Under the pieces are notes generated by a model that made no database searches, was not told where the DNA came from, and was given only the letters and a program-made list of their open reading frames with translations. A DNA stretch of 64,000 nucleotides from Massospora cicadina. Taxonomy: Eukaryota > Entomophthoromycota > Entomophthoromycetes > Entomophthorales > Entomophthoraceae. The translations under genes were made by a program, and so were the position numbers. Shown in pieces: positions 24,055-35,589 of the stretch (positions are counted from its first letter, which is position 1; every line of letters starts with the position of its first letter). The stretch spans positions 26,264-90,263 of the forward strand of contig JAKSZP010005634.1 in NCBI GenBank assembly GCA_022478985.1. Direction: 5' to 3'.

Positions 24055-25440
24055 CATCCCTCCACTTTACCAGAATATACAGAAAATGTATGTTTCCTTC
24101 AATAATTCTCAGTATGAATGAAACTTGACTGGCTTGTCCAAAACAGATGCCAACCTTTTCTGAGCAATGCCAAAAACTGCCCAAAGAGATATACTTTCTG
24201 ACCTCACTAGAACCAGTGCTCCAAGGTACTTAGATTTGACAAACCCTCTATGGTATTTCCAACAACAGTGCCTATCCTTGAAGATTTGACCAGAGTTGGT
24301 GTCTCCTCATTTACTCATGCTAATTAGTTCCTCTTTCACCCATCATTAAACTTGACTTCAAGTCATTACTGGATTTTGCTCATCTGTGATAAATATAGCA
24401 ATAATCCTCAATTTGACTGAATACAACTTTTTCCAATTTGGACCGTTCATTACTCTTTAAGTCAGATTTATTCCCAGAGGTTCTCTTCCAAAGTGGGCTG
24501 TTTTATAAACCAACAATTTTTTCAACTGAACTGACAATTGAAAATGAACATGTTTAGCTTCCTTAAGAAGGACTTTGGGGGGATTTAACTGAAGCCCTTA
24601 GCATTTCCTTCAACCTTGTGATCTCAACCACATTATCAATCAAGATACAATGGCATACGCGCTCTGCTTTGCAGGACAAGTCATCTACATATGGGCTGCC
24701 AAATTTCACACATCACTATATTTCCACTACTTCTTCCTTTTCACTTACAGGAGGCATGCAGTCACCACCTCCAAGTTGCAGTTCATTGCCTGCATGACTA
24801 CTTCACAGCTGGGACTATATAGTGGTTTCTTCACCTTATGGCATTAATTGGGGGTATTGTCTGGCAACCTCCTGTACATTATCCTTGTTTGTTGTTTTCT
24901 AGCATGGCTAGTTTAATTGACAAAGCTCATTGCCAAGCACTCTGGACACAGCTTCCAACGCCTGTGCCTTATAGGGATTACGCAGACTTGTTTGTAAACA
25001 TCATTTACCTCCACTGTTGCTTTCCCCTGAAATCCAGGGTTTCTCATCTTGCTAACAAAATATTTCAACCATGCTCCCAATTGTTTCATATTCTCAGAAT
25101 TCCTCTCATGTTCAAAAAATGTGGTTTCATGCGGCTCTAACTTTTTCACATGTTGATCTCAGATTGACTTCAGTAAGTTTTTCCCTGATTGTAATTCAAC
25201 CTCCCTCCCCAAAGAGGCGTTAAAGGAGGATTTGCACCTCACAACCTAAGGCCAATGAATAAAAAATTGAAAAATATTGCATTTCTCTTTTTTTCTATAA
25301 GTAAAAATTTTTATCTAAACTTTTCAGTATACATTTTCTATCATTTTTTATCTTTTATATTTTTTTATCTTTAAATTACAATTTATTTAGGGAATTACTA
25401 TATATGCTAATAATCTCATGACCATTGAAAACGTTTTTGG
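24055..25440 (-). other. 3' internal part of element C, no recognisable domain
   Basis: This lies between the integrase remnant and the left LTR of element C. Short open frames exist on both strands (for example 24838-25140 plus, 24913-25149 minus), but none matches a known domain. It could be untranslated tail or hold a further old insertion. Confidence 0.5.
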
Positions 25441-25985
25441 TTGCATAGGCATCGTTTTTCATTTTTGTACTAGTCTCAAATGGTCCTGACCATAACGCTC
25501 TGAGTTTTGGTGGCCAAGCTCATGTGTATCACAATAAGTGAATTGTTCTCCAATGAAATTTCCCTTAGGCTAGGTAAAACCTTATCATTAGTATTTTTAG
25601 CCTGAATTCTTCTTTTATTGTCATATCACAAGCCTGAGATTAAAGGTCCACTACTTTGTTCACAAGCAGATTCATGTACTATCTGCAATCATCTCTGGAG
25701 TCAGTTTCACCACTAGTTAGATAATTGGCATCAATTCTTTCCTTTGACCATAAAATAGTATAACGGAGTTTTTTCCATTATTAAAACAATGATGTTGTAT
25801 GCAAAGGTCAATAAACTTAGACAAGATGCCCATGACAACGCCTTATCTGGGATCTGTTTACTTAGCATAGCAGCCAGCATCCCTTTGACACGTTTGACAA
25901 CACCATATGTTTCCAGATGATATAGTGCAGAAACCGCCCCTTTAATCCTCATTTCTCTCAATTTTGCTGAGAAAAGCTTCAATCA
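25441..25985 (-). pseudogene. Integrase remnant of element C
   Basis: The 83-codon frame 25731-25982 reads MRIKGAVSALYHLETYGVVKR and LSLLTFAYN, which matches element B's GVRGVLSAPYHPETNKTVER and LSLAVFAYN. The Glu of the catalytic triad (VER) is Lys here. The zinc module and the first two catalytic Asp blocks are not present: immediately upstream on the minus strand the sequence jumps to the RT thumb. This marks an internal deletion of nearly all of RNase H and half of integrase. Confidence 0.75.
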
Positions 25986-25989
25986 CCGT

Positions 25990-26600
25990 GAATGATACAT
26001 CAAACTGGATAGGAACATTTATTAAAATTTAGATACTTTAGAATCTGACTTGATGTCACATTTTCCAGATCTCACCAAAAAGCAGTTTAAGCTCCATTGT
26101 TACAAACAAATCCATTTTGGATCTTTCTAAGTGGTAAATAAGTGAATTGGCTTTTTTAAGAAATCTCTAATAAATCAGAAATAATAGTTGACCATCCAAG
26201 GAAAACTTTAACGTATGGAATGCTTCTAGGGATTGAAATCCATTAAATTGCTTCTAACTTCTAGATTTGGTGTTTGGCCCATCTTTGTTAATCACAGATA
26301 CAAAGTTTTCAAACTCTTTGTTGAAGAAATGGCATTTTTTGCTGTTTAATCTTGAGATTTGTGGAAGCCAGCTTTTTAAACACTTCAACAAGGTGATGTA
26401 AATGATCTGTGAAGGTTCAGCTAAACACATTAATTTCGTTAAAATAGACCAGGACACAAGACAACTTCAGCACAATAAAATTGTTTACATTGCCCATTGG
26501 AATGTCTCTGAGAATTTCAAAAGCCTTCAGGCAGCCTCATCAGCTGGTACAGCCCTTGTGCCAAGATTATGGCACTTCTCTTGATACTCAAGAGGGATAT
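25990..26600 (-). pseudogene. Reverse transcriptase of element C, palm and thumb
   Basis: TFQWAM (minus strand, about 26495) aligns with TFQWAM of element B. The catalytic block reads LVYFNEINVFS where B has LVYLDDINFFS, so both catalytic Asp residues are changed (to Asn and Glu). ASTNLKIKQQK and the KCHFFNKEFENFVSVI end follow in two frames. The fingers are not readable. Inactive. Confidence 0.75.
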
Positions 26601-27479
26601 TCATTTGCCAATTGCTGGAGATCAAATCAATGGTGGAGAAGGATTTGGTTACTTCCAATCAATCTAATGCATCATCATTAGGCAGGGGACATTAATCCTT
26701 TTACATTTTTTGTTTAACTTACAACAATTAATCATGACTCTGTTCAATCCATCTTTTTCTTAATAATCATTATAGGACTCACTCATAGACTGGATGAAGT
26801 ATGAGCATTCTGTGCTGTAATAGTTTCTCAACTTTTTGGCACAACTACCTCTGTTGCCCTTGACCTCCAAATAGGTCTCAACAAATTGGTACAGCCTCCC
26901 CTGTTTTGACTTGGTTAATTACATTCTTTGTGCACCTTGGTTCATGGTCAGCTTACTTGAAAATAACTCAGTACTGCTCAAACAAGGCCAAAACTTCATC
27001 CTTATGACCCTCCATATCTTTATCTAACCAATCTCTTATTCAACATGTTAATATTCCCATTAGTTTTTTTAGGTAGTCCTAACTCATCTAATTTTCTGAG
27101 AATGTGGAAGAGACGAGTCTACATTACCGGATTAAACTGGGTGAATGCAACCACCTGGTGCTGTTTGACCTTCATTGGAGTATTACCCAGATTAGCCAAC
27201 AGAAATCAGATTTGCTTGTGACTGTGGATTGAGGTCCCTGGGGCTACCCAAGGTTCAATCCTCAATTGTTGTCAAAGAGCTTTAATATCCACGTATAGCT
27301 GTTCCAGGATCTCCAATTTCACCCTGTTTCCATGATCACTGCATTTCCAACTGAATTTTAACATCCTCCTTTGTTTGTATCAGAATCCCACGATTTTTAT
27401 TCACATATTTGCTAACTTTTGGACTTTTGGTATGATTAATTGTGCCTGACTGGTATTAATCTGTCCTTATAACCCAAAT

Positions 27480-27860
27480 TAGTGAAATTAATTTTTTGCT
27501 GGGGGCGCCCTCACTTCTCGTTAATAAGTCAATGTCAACATCTGCGCAAGAATTTGCAAGGTATCTCCCTGAAAGTCACATTTGACCTCATAATTACACA
27601 TGAAGTCAATCCTAATGAGAATATCATGAGGCTGGTTGGCTAGAACAATTTCTGGCGCTGATATGGCCAAGGATCCAAACTTTAGTGGCAGAGCGCTATA
27701 GTAATAGCAAGAAATGGTAGAGTCAGGACTGGATTTCCTGTACAGCTTTCTATTCTCTTATTCCGGTTTGGTTTTAAATAACTTGACTAATTTAGTTAAG
27801 ACAATGTTAATTAGCGCTCCACTATTGATGATTTCCCTGAAAGGGACTCAGTTCACCAAA
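27480..27860 (-). pseudogene. Aspartic protease of element C
   Basis: INSGALINIVLTKLVKLFK (minus strand, 27850-27790) aligns with VDSGAPINIVSTKLVKKLK of element B; the catalytic Asp is Asn. HDILIRIDFMCNYEV and GDTLQILAQ (27640-27540) align with YDILIGTDFL and DDTLTILGQ. Spacing is as in element B. Frame changes lie between the two blocks. Confidence 0.8.
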
Positions 27861-28379
27861 AAATTCATATACATTCACTCAGAAAAAATAATATAGACTA
27901 TTGTTTACTGAACTTATGATGGTTTCATTTTTCAAATCTAGGGTTTAATCAATTGAACTGAATTATTGAGGAACTTTTCTCTAATAGTACCAATAGAAAT
28001 TGATACGTTAATTTAATCTAATTTGGCATCTCATAGGTCAGTTTCATCTTTTGTTTTTTTACCTTATCAACTATTTGTTGGGCATGTAGACGGGCTACCT
28101 CTTTTACAATTTGGGGGCAATACCCTTTGATTTTGATCTATATGTCATGTTTACTATTTATCAAACTACTTGGTGAAGAGGTTCTAACATTGGTTCATTT
28201 CACAAATAGCTCCAATCTATCCAAATCATAAGGTTTATCAGGTGGAACTTGATCACCTGCAGTTCTAGACTGTCCCACATCTAGACTGAATGATCTTTCC
28301 CATGCCCTTTTGAAAGTTTCCTTTTTCTCATTGGGCTGAATTAGGTTAACCTGATCCTTCAGTTTTCACTGTCTATAAT

Positions 28380-28445
28380 TGCTGGCAAAATTTCCAGGCT
28401 GGCCACACTTATTTCAAGTAGAACGTGGATTTTTAAGGGGTATAT
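28380..28445 (-). pseudogene. Gag zinc knuckle of element C
   Basis: The minus strand reads NKCGQPGNFASNY next to a stop, aligning with YKCGQIGHFGSQC of element B. The third and fourth ligands are lost (His to Asn, Cys to Tyr). It is the only clear Gag landmark of element C; the rest of Gag is expected between here and the PBS at 30492. Confidence 0.65.
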
Positions 28446-30491
28446 ATCCTTCAACTGCTTGTTTTGATTCACCTAAATTATTGTAATCTCTGGATTTATT
28501 AGAGGATAGCCCCAAACTCTTGTTATTATTGACTGATTGTTAAGTTACTAGGTCTGATTTGGTGCGTGAAAGTTGATGATAGTACCTTCAGATACTCTAC
28601 TATCTAGTAAATGGGATATAAGCTAGGAAAAGATGACGCCATTACACAATGCAAATCTTGGTAAGGGCGCAATGTGTTCTACATAACGATTATTCCGTTG
28701 AATCCCTAATCACACTGGCTCTACTAAAATTGTGAGCTTCTTCATGAAGATGATCAATGAAAGCACCCACCATTTTGTTTTACTTAAACTGGATACCCAT
28801 GAATTCTTGCTTCTAAGATGACATTTTATCAAGGCACCTGAATTCCTCCAAAATTGCTTCCTTCGCCTCTTTATTGATTCAATTTTATCCGTGAAGATAG
28901 GATAAAATTAAATTTTTACATGATGTATTGATGCAATTAATGACGGTGACAGCTTTCTGATGAACAGTGCAACCTCACTTGTCCTCTTGAATAACTGGAA
29001 AAAAGCAGGTACGTTGTTAAGATATAAAATGGGCAACTTAGGAGTACTCTTAATGTTTGACAATAATTGGTATGGTATTTTTAAGTGGTATGCAAACTGA
29101 CGCTAGAGTAGCTTCAAGGGTTACTTCTGGAAGGTCTTTGATAGTCAGGGAAATTTTCTAAACAGATTAAATCATGCTTTCAGCATAATTTTCTATTTTT
29201 TAGACGCCAATTCTTACTCAATAACTCCGCTTCATGATATTTATCTTGAGTGCAAGTACACTAGGAATCTTTGAGGCATCCATTTGTATAAGGATTTTTT
29301 TCTCCCAAGCCAAGCACTTTATGATCATTTTAAAGTTGACAGTTCTTTTCTAATTCTTCTTCCAGATTCATTTTCAAGGTTACGACTTCTTTCTTAAGCA
29401 AAGCCTTTCTCTTTTGTACATTGGATAAATGATCATATAACTTACAATTTTTTTTAATATTAAAATATTTTATTGTCTAGCTTAATGAATTTGAACTTCA
29501 GCAAGTCCAATTCTGATTGAGTTGCCAACATTAAAGTCTTTCTTGTTAACAATTTTTACTTTCAGCAAAGGTTAAAAAAAAATTTCCATCTCTCCTGTAA
29601 GCTTCTTAAATTATCTCTACATATCTTCAATGTTGTTCCATAATTTCTCATCTTACCTTGACAAAATCAAGAATAATAGTTTGAGTTTTAGAATGGCGGC
29701 AACCATTGGCTGAGTCACAGCCCAGGATTGGATAAAATTGGCAATATTGGATTCTGCCAATTAACAATGTTTAACCACATTGTGTTTCCACTAGTGATTT
29801 TCCCAAGCTGTTTAATGATCTTTATTAAGAAGCTCACTAAGTTTCATACTTAGCCCAGCCACAAGATTCTTAATTTATATATGAAAATTTTTAACACACT
29901 GGTATTTGGAGTCCAAGCTGGCGAGGATCTGTTGGAAGATAACGTCCAATTGTTTCATAAACATCAGAAGGTGTACACTACTATTCTAATTATATGCAAC
30001 AGATCAGAAATTACTGCCTGGTGTCAGATTTTCTTAATTCTCATATATTGGGTAGATGGCTGCACATATTTGATAACAAAGTCACCAGTGTTACCAATAT
30101 TATTTAAATACCCTAAAAGAGTCAAAGTATATATATAACAGATGTTAAAATGCCATCTTCGCTCTTCCTGATTTTAGGTGTAATGAATTAACCCACAGCT
30201 CCTATTCAGGTTATTGGTGGACAGTTTCTGAAACCACTCTCATTAGAATCTCTTTAATTTTAATCAAATTGTCTCAGATTTGCTCTGAGAGTGATTCATA
30301 AATCTGCACTGCATTTTCATTATTTCTAATAATAGATAAATGAATACCTTGGAATACACCAAAATACTGGCCTATAATTGGATATTTTCCTGATGAACTG
30401 CTGACAATCCCACTTCCCAGGATCTCATGTGAACAGTTTAAGGAAATAGTTTTGGCGTTATTAATCTTAGAAAAACTCAACTAAAGCCCTG
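28446..30491 (-). pseudogene. Gag region of element C (position only)
   Basis: This interval lies between the zinc knuckle and the PBS, where Gag must have been. It is about the size of element B's Gag. I could not pick out the capsid motif with confidence; all frames are short. A lysine-rich stretch near 29340-29640 would fit a coiled-coil as in B. Confidence 0.45.
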
Positions 30492-30503
30492 TAGTGAGCA
30501 ACA
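30492..30503 (-). other. Primer binding site of element C
   Basis: On the minus strand TGTTGCTCACTA lies two bases after the LTR end, exactly as in element B, and matches B's TGGTGCTCACTC at 10 of 12 positions. Confidence 0.75.
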
Positions 30504-30505
30504 AA

Positions 30506-31353
30506 GGTTAAAAAAGCTTGGTCTTTACTGATGCATAGATTCTACTTACCTTCTGGTTCTGAAATAAACATATGGATTTGTTGGTTGTATGAAGACAACT
30601 AGTCTAGTCTAGTCTGGATCATCAAGTAAATTTGGCCCTATTTTGACAGATTTTGATGGAGTACGTGACTTTGGCCTCACTCTGGCAATAAATACAAGTA
30701 ACTTCAGCCTTTCTGACAGTCGATACTTATAAAGAAAAAAACTTCTTTACAACTTTGATTTAAAGTAAACATTAAAAAATAATAAATATAAAGAATTCTC
30801 AGTATTAAAAGTTTCTCAGTTCTAAGGTGTTCATTATTATTAAGAAGAATTATTATAACCATCTAGTACTAAAAAAAGAAGAATTAATATATATAAAGAT
30901 AATAGTAATGGAGGACATGTGTTAGGGTAATTATGACAACCATAATGATTTTGTCTTCTTAACTGTGAAAAAAGATTCTGTTCAATATTGGAAAAACTCA
31001 GCTGATTTTCACAATGAATAACATATTTAAATAGGTATTCAAATCAACCATCAAGTTGGTTAACTAATAATGACGATTTCAATGAGTAATTAATTCTATC
31101 CTTGATGAATTACTCAAGCCATGATGTCAGCAACAATGCCTGGTGAAAAAGTAATTGTAACTATCTATTAATACAAATCCTCTGAGATAGTACTTAAACA
31201 TTAGAATGATTATTATTGCCAAACAGATGACATAATTTATTTATTGTCGTGAAGCAATTTATAAGCTTAAATTTATATATAAACCAATAATTAAATAAAT
31301 TAAAATATAAACAATTCCAAAGCTAAATAATATAACTATATAAATTTCTCACG
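30506..31353 (-). repeat. Right (5') LTR of element C
   Basis: 848 bp. It aligns with both parts of the split left LTR. Its plus-strand ends are GGTTAAAAAAGC and AAATTTCTCACG, so both terminal dinucleotides have changed from the expected TG and CA. It also contains the 20-bp segment ACCATCTAGTACTAAAAAAA (30858-30877), apparently absent from the left LTR. Confidence 0.88.
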
Positions 31354-31358
31354 CTCAC

Positions 31359-33200
31359 TACAAGGGGTACCGTCAAGTATTGTGGATAGTTCTATGATGA
31401 TGCCCTGGGGCTGTACCATGGAGAAGAACTTATATAAGATATAGATTTAAAGAGTATTACAATTTTTTAAAGAGTTGAGGTAGCAAGTAGCTCATTTGAC
31501 AAGTGAGCTAGGAGTAGTTAGACAACAACCAGTGCAATAAAGAATTAGATTTCTGTCCTTAGATCAGATGAAACAGAAAGTGAATTTTTAGGGATAGATT
31601 AATAAGCTGTATAAAGTTTGAACACTAACTAAACTAAGATGTAAATCCATGATGACAAGTTGGATAAATTGAGATAAAATGTGGAATATATGCAAGTTGG
31701 ACGTCTTTTTTCTCTTAGACCATTTTTCTACTTTGGGAGAACGCAATACCCATACCAAAGCACCAGCAATAGTTTAAAACCTTCCCAATAAATTGTATCA
31801 CCAGAGGATCAAATTTCTGTATGTAATTCAAGACTAAGTTCACTCCTAGCTAGATAACTATAGCCGGATTCCTTCAGTTACATGATAATAGCATGTACGG
31901 AGCCAGTAAAAAACAGAAAGCTCTTTATGATTATTGATGTATATATGGAAAGCTTAGGAGGTGCTTAGAGCCACACTTTAACCCACCACATTTAGGCCAA
32001 AGTCAAGCTAAATCTCAATGATAGATTTGGAAGCGCACATAATGTTCAAAACATAAAACAAGACCTTCTAACTTTCATAATGGGGAGGTCTGAGTCAGTA
32101 GTGGAATAAGAAAACTGGTTATTACCAAAGTGATCAATTGCTCAAGGTAGCTAGTAAAAGAGGTAGTGTACCTGCAATAGATAAATTATTTATTCACAGG
32201 GTGGACCATCAAGTAAATCAGAGTCAGGTTCTTATGTAACTGTGACTTTTTCTCATAATTTTGTGCATGTCAACCATGTGAAGCCTTGTAATTATACATA
32301 TGGGAGTGCTCCTGATCACATAAAACTTACTCAACCTCTGCTGAAACAGGAAGGCTGATACCAAACTTATAACAATACACTCTACTTGGCGCTAATATAA
32401 CAAGATATAAATGCCAATAATAAAGGCAGATTTTGAAAAGCGTTGTTTTATTGATATAAAAATGATTAGTTAATATAGTAATTGGTGTTTTGGGTTTTTT
32501 AATAAGGACTTATCTTATATAGATCAACTCCTTGAATAAAGGATATGTGTAAAGCAGCTTGGTTTCAGGACCAACGTATTGTAATTTCTTGATCCTCTGG
32601 GATCTTTTGACCTTCTTTCTTATTTTAATGTGGAGCTCAAGCCTGTATGTGAATGCATGTCTGCTGTACTAATTGATCCTGTTATTATTGTGTCCCTTTT
32701 GGCTTGTGTGGCTGCAAGGGTACATCAATAGTATCAATTTATGAAATTTGCAAATGTATCCACTTCCCATTTTGGTAATAATTGTATTACTCAGCTTTGT
32801 ATAATTAGGTAAACTCTACTAAGATGAACTTTCATTGATGTTTCCATCATTGGTGGTAGTACACAAAGATACAAAATGGTCCTCTGAGGTGTCAACTATG
32901 ACTTCATGTGTAAAGTCATATGAACTAGTCCTTTATTTGAGTGACTTCTAATGTTATACTGACTAATTTGAAAAGTATTGCGGCAGTCAAGTGGTATATA
33001 ACCACCACCATCATCAGGAATTCTAGACTGGACAAAGCCTATAAAAGGAGCTTTGATTTATATAAAAAATTTTGCTTACTGGCTGAGTTAATTGTGATTC
33101 AATTGTCATTCTGACCAGCTAGATCATTAATACCAAACTTAGTAATGTATAAAAAGACCTTAAGGTGGTTTCCATAGAGTGAGGAATCAACCCTCAAAAG
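31359..33200. other. Unassigned stretch upstream of element F RT
   Basis: By position this should hold the front half of element F, but no Gag or protease motif is readable on the plus strand, and nothing is clear on the minus strand. ORFs are all short. No repeat matching another part of the window was spotted. Confidence 0.45.
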
Positions 33201-33239
33201 AGGCTTTCTAAACACATACCTTACCAATTAAAGGCTTAC

Positions 33240-34005
33240 TTTCAAACAAAACGTTTTATAGAGCTTTAACAAATTATGGATTCAGTACTGTTATGCCCCT
33301 CCAAGAGACCTTGGGTATTGTCTCTCTTACTAGTACAGAAGAAGGATGGACCAACCAAATAGTTATGAATTACAAAAATCTCAATAACCTAACTAAGTAG
33401 ATATTACCCACTACTTTGGATTATTGATGAATAGAAAATACTAAGAGGATTGTACTACTTCTTCACTATGGATCTGGAAAGCAGATACTGGCATATGGAT
33501 ATGTCAAAGAGTACCTGGAAAAATGTGCGCTGATGACCAGCTAAGAAATGAACTGACACATATGTCACAGGGCTTGTGCAAAGCCCCAGATAAGCTCAAA
33601 TGAGTTTAGATCAAATTTAAGGAGATCTAAAGATGTCAGGTGTGTAAATTTATCTAGGCAACATCATATTACTTATCAAGACATTCAAGATCATAAGGCA
33701 CACCTGAAGGAGGTCTTTTCCTAATTGAGAGAACAACCTCAATATGAGATAAGCAATTGCTTGTTTTATGTAATCAGTTTGAATTCCTTGGCAACTAAGT
33801 AAACCCAAGAAGAGCTCAACTTAACAAGGGAAGTTTAAAACTATTGCCAGGATGAGTTTCCCCAAATGCATGAGTGATGTACAGGTGCTCTTGAGCATGG
33901 TAGGATATTATATCACATGATGCCAAACTTTGCGGACTTTGCTAAGCCACTTTTGCACCAACTTAACAAAGAAATACTGTTTAATTAGAAACAAGGGTGT
34001 TAGGA
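33240..34005 (+). pseudogene. Ty3/gypsy reverse transcriptase, element F
   Basis: The fingers read LLVQKKDG (about 33330-33350). The palm is FFTMDLESRYWHMDM (33460-33510). The block that should hold YxDD reads IYLGNIILL, so both Asp residues are gone. FEFLGN and a thumb SMVGYY then NFADFAKPLLHQLNKE (33925-33980) follow. It ends at KQGC followed by QD-type codons near 34005, the usual place where the connection to RNase H begins. Stops and frame changes are frequent. Confidence 0.75.
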
Positions 34006-35035
34006 TAAATGCGTGCCAATAGGATTTCAGCTTTCGATTTTAAGTGCTGTAGAAGCCACAATGACAGTCACAGATTGTTGAGCTGCTTTTTTAAGTACAG
34101 TGAGAAAGAGGGGGTGAGATTCCTTGTCATGTTGGGGTGCTGGCTTTAGACAATCTAGTTTGAAATATCACCTAAATGTTTTTCTTTAATTTGGAGCAAT
34201 ATGTGGAACCCTGGTTTATATGCTAACTTGTGCTAACAGGAAACGCGAAATTAACTGATAGGTTGAATAGAAATTATAAAGTTAAGTTTAAAATACTGTC
34301 TTATTATAGAAGATAGTTCAAACAATACCAACACTCTACCATAGGCAGGGTGATGGGCTTTGATGGTAGGCTGATGGGAGGGAGGGTTTGGATCAACATT
34401 GATGTCTCTAGTTGGAAATTGTTATTCTCAGTAAACTTGAATTTAAGATTTAATTAGCCCTAATTTAATAATGGGTAGCAGTTGCATTAAATTGACCAGT
34501 GTTATGGCAGGTATAATTCTCAGTCCAAACATAAGATTTTCCTTTGCTATTTTTCAAGACATGACAGGAAAGATTTTTTTGCTTTCCTTTTTCACCCAAG
34601 GTTAACCTAGGTGAGATTAGTTATGTAAAACTTCTGAAACTGGTGATAGCCCAGGTATTGATTTTTATAATTCAAAGCGTCCCTGTGGAAGCTCTATGTT
34701 TTATAAAGGTTTTATAACCAGCAACAATCTTATTAAAAAAGATGAATTTAGATGAAGAAAAAACTGTTTAGCTTCTGCAAGTATTGTTCAGCAAATTTTG
34801 AGATAAATATTGTAATAACCTTGAAAGTTGTACTGGGGGTTGAAGGGGGCAAACACGGTGGAACAGCTGTTACCCATAATTAATCCAGTGTATGCCCTAG
34901 ATCATAAAGATGGTTAAGAGGGAGAGACTTGGGGCTGAACTCAATTTTAGTTCAAAAGGGATGCAGAGTTCTATCCAGCTTAATAGCTGGGCACTGAACC
35001 TTGCAAAGAGAAGTATAATGACTTCAATCAACAAA
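34006..35035. mobile_element. About 1 kb of foreign sequence splitting element F
   Basis: The RT connection region stops near 34005 and RNase H resumes near 35035 with API-x-YFLKSKK and YTHASNAGMGA. In element B these are only about 20 codons apart. The intervening 1 kb has no open frame and no motif that I recognise. An inserted solo LTR or other non-coding element is the simplest reading, but I could not find its target duplication. Confidence 0.5.
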
Positions 35036-35455
35036 AAATGTTATTTTTGCCCCAATATGATATTTCTTAAAATCTAAAAAGACCGTTTACATTTATACTC
35101 ATGCCAGCAATGCGGGTATGGGCGCCAGCTTAGTTTGGTTGGAAAAGGATTAGTAGAATTTCACAGAGTTCTATTCAAAGACACTTACCCACGTAGAGTT
35201 CAATTATACTGTCATTGAGCACAAGTTCCTAATTGTTATTTGAATATTGTGCCACTTATGCCCTTAAGTATATGGCTTAGATTTTAAGATAATTATTGAG
35301 CTTCTGGATTTAAGCTTGATGGTGCCATGTTCAAGAAGCCCAACAGTCAATATTTGAGGCTGACTAAGTCGCATGACAAGTATATTATTAATATTTAAAA
35401 AGTTGTCAAGTCACCACTTATGTCCCATCAGTTAGAGTATCTATCCTATGGTAAG
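35036..35455 (+). pseudogene. RNase H, element F
   Basis: YTHASNAGMGASLVWLEKD (about 35095-35155) aligns with the RNase H start; the catalytic Asp of TDAS is His. FYSKTLTHVEFNYTVIEHKFL carries the S-x-T-L and E-x-N-Y-x-x-x-E-x-E/K-x-L pattern. VYGLDFKIIIE follows. The domain fades out near 35455, about 130 bases before UPR copy 2 begins, and no integrase was found behind it, so the element is truncated. Confidence 0.7.
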
Positions 35456-35589
35456 TGTGGCATAATAGACTTATTTAATTCAAGTAACAAAACAAGATAT
35501 ATAATTACCATAAAAATCTCTCTTTTGCTTTGATAACTAAATTAAAGCCAAATTCAGTTTTTAAAAAAATGACCGCTTGATTGAGCCAA

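Larger units (their letters stand above)
17710..31353 (-). mobile_element. Ty3/gypsy retrotransposon, element C, minus strand, interrupted by a LINE
   Basis: The two LTRs are 17710-18005 plus 23535-24054 (left, split) and 30506-31353 (right). CTCAC flanks both ends exactly (17705-17709 and 31354-31358). Removing the LINE gives a left LTR of about 816 bp against 848 bp for the right. On the minus strand the order is LTR, PBS, Gag zinc knuckle, protease, RT, a remnant of integrase, PPT, LTR. The protease and the PBS match element B, so they are of one clade. Nearly all of RNase H and the N-terminal half of integrase are missing near 25985, so the element is deleted as well as mutated. Confidence 0.9.

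Noticed and set aside
25731..25982. Chromodomain behind the integrase of elements B or C
   Set aside because: No aromatic-cage pattern is readable in the C-terminal tails; I could not support a chromovirus call.
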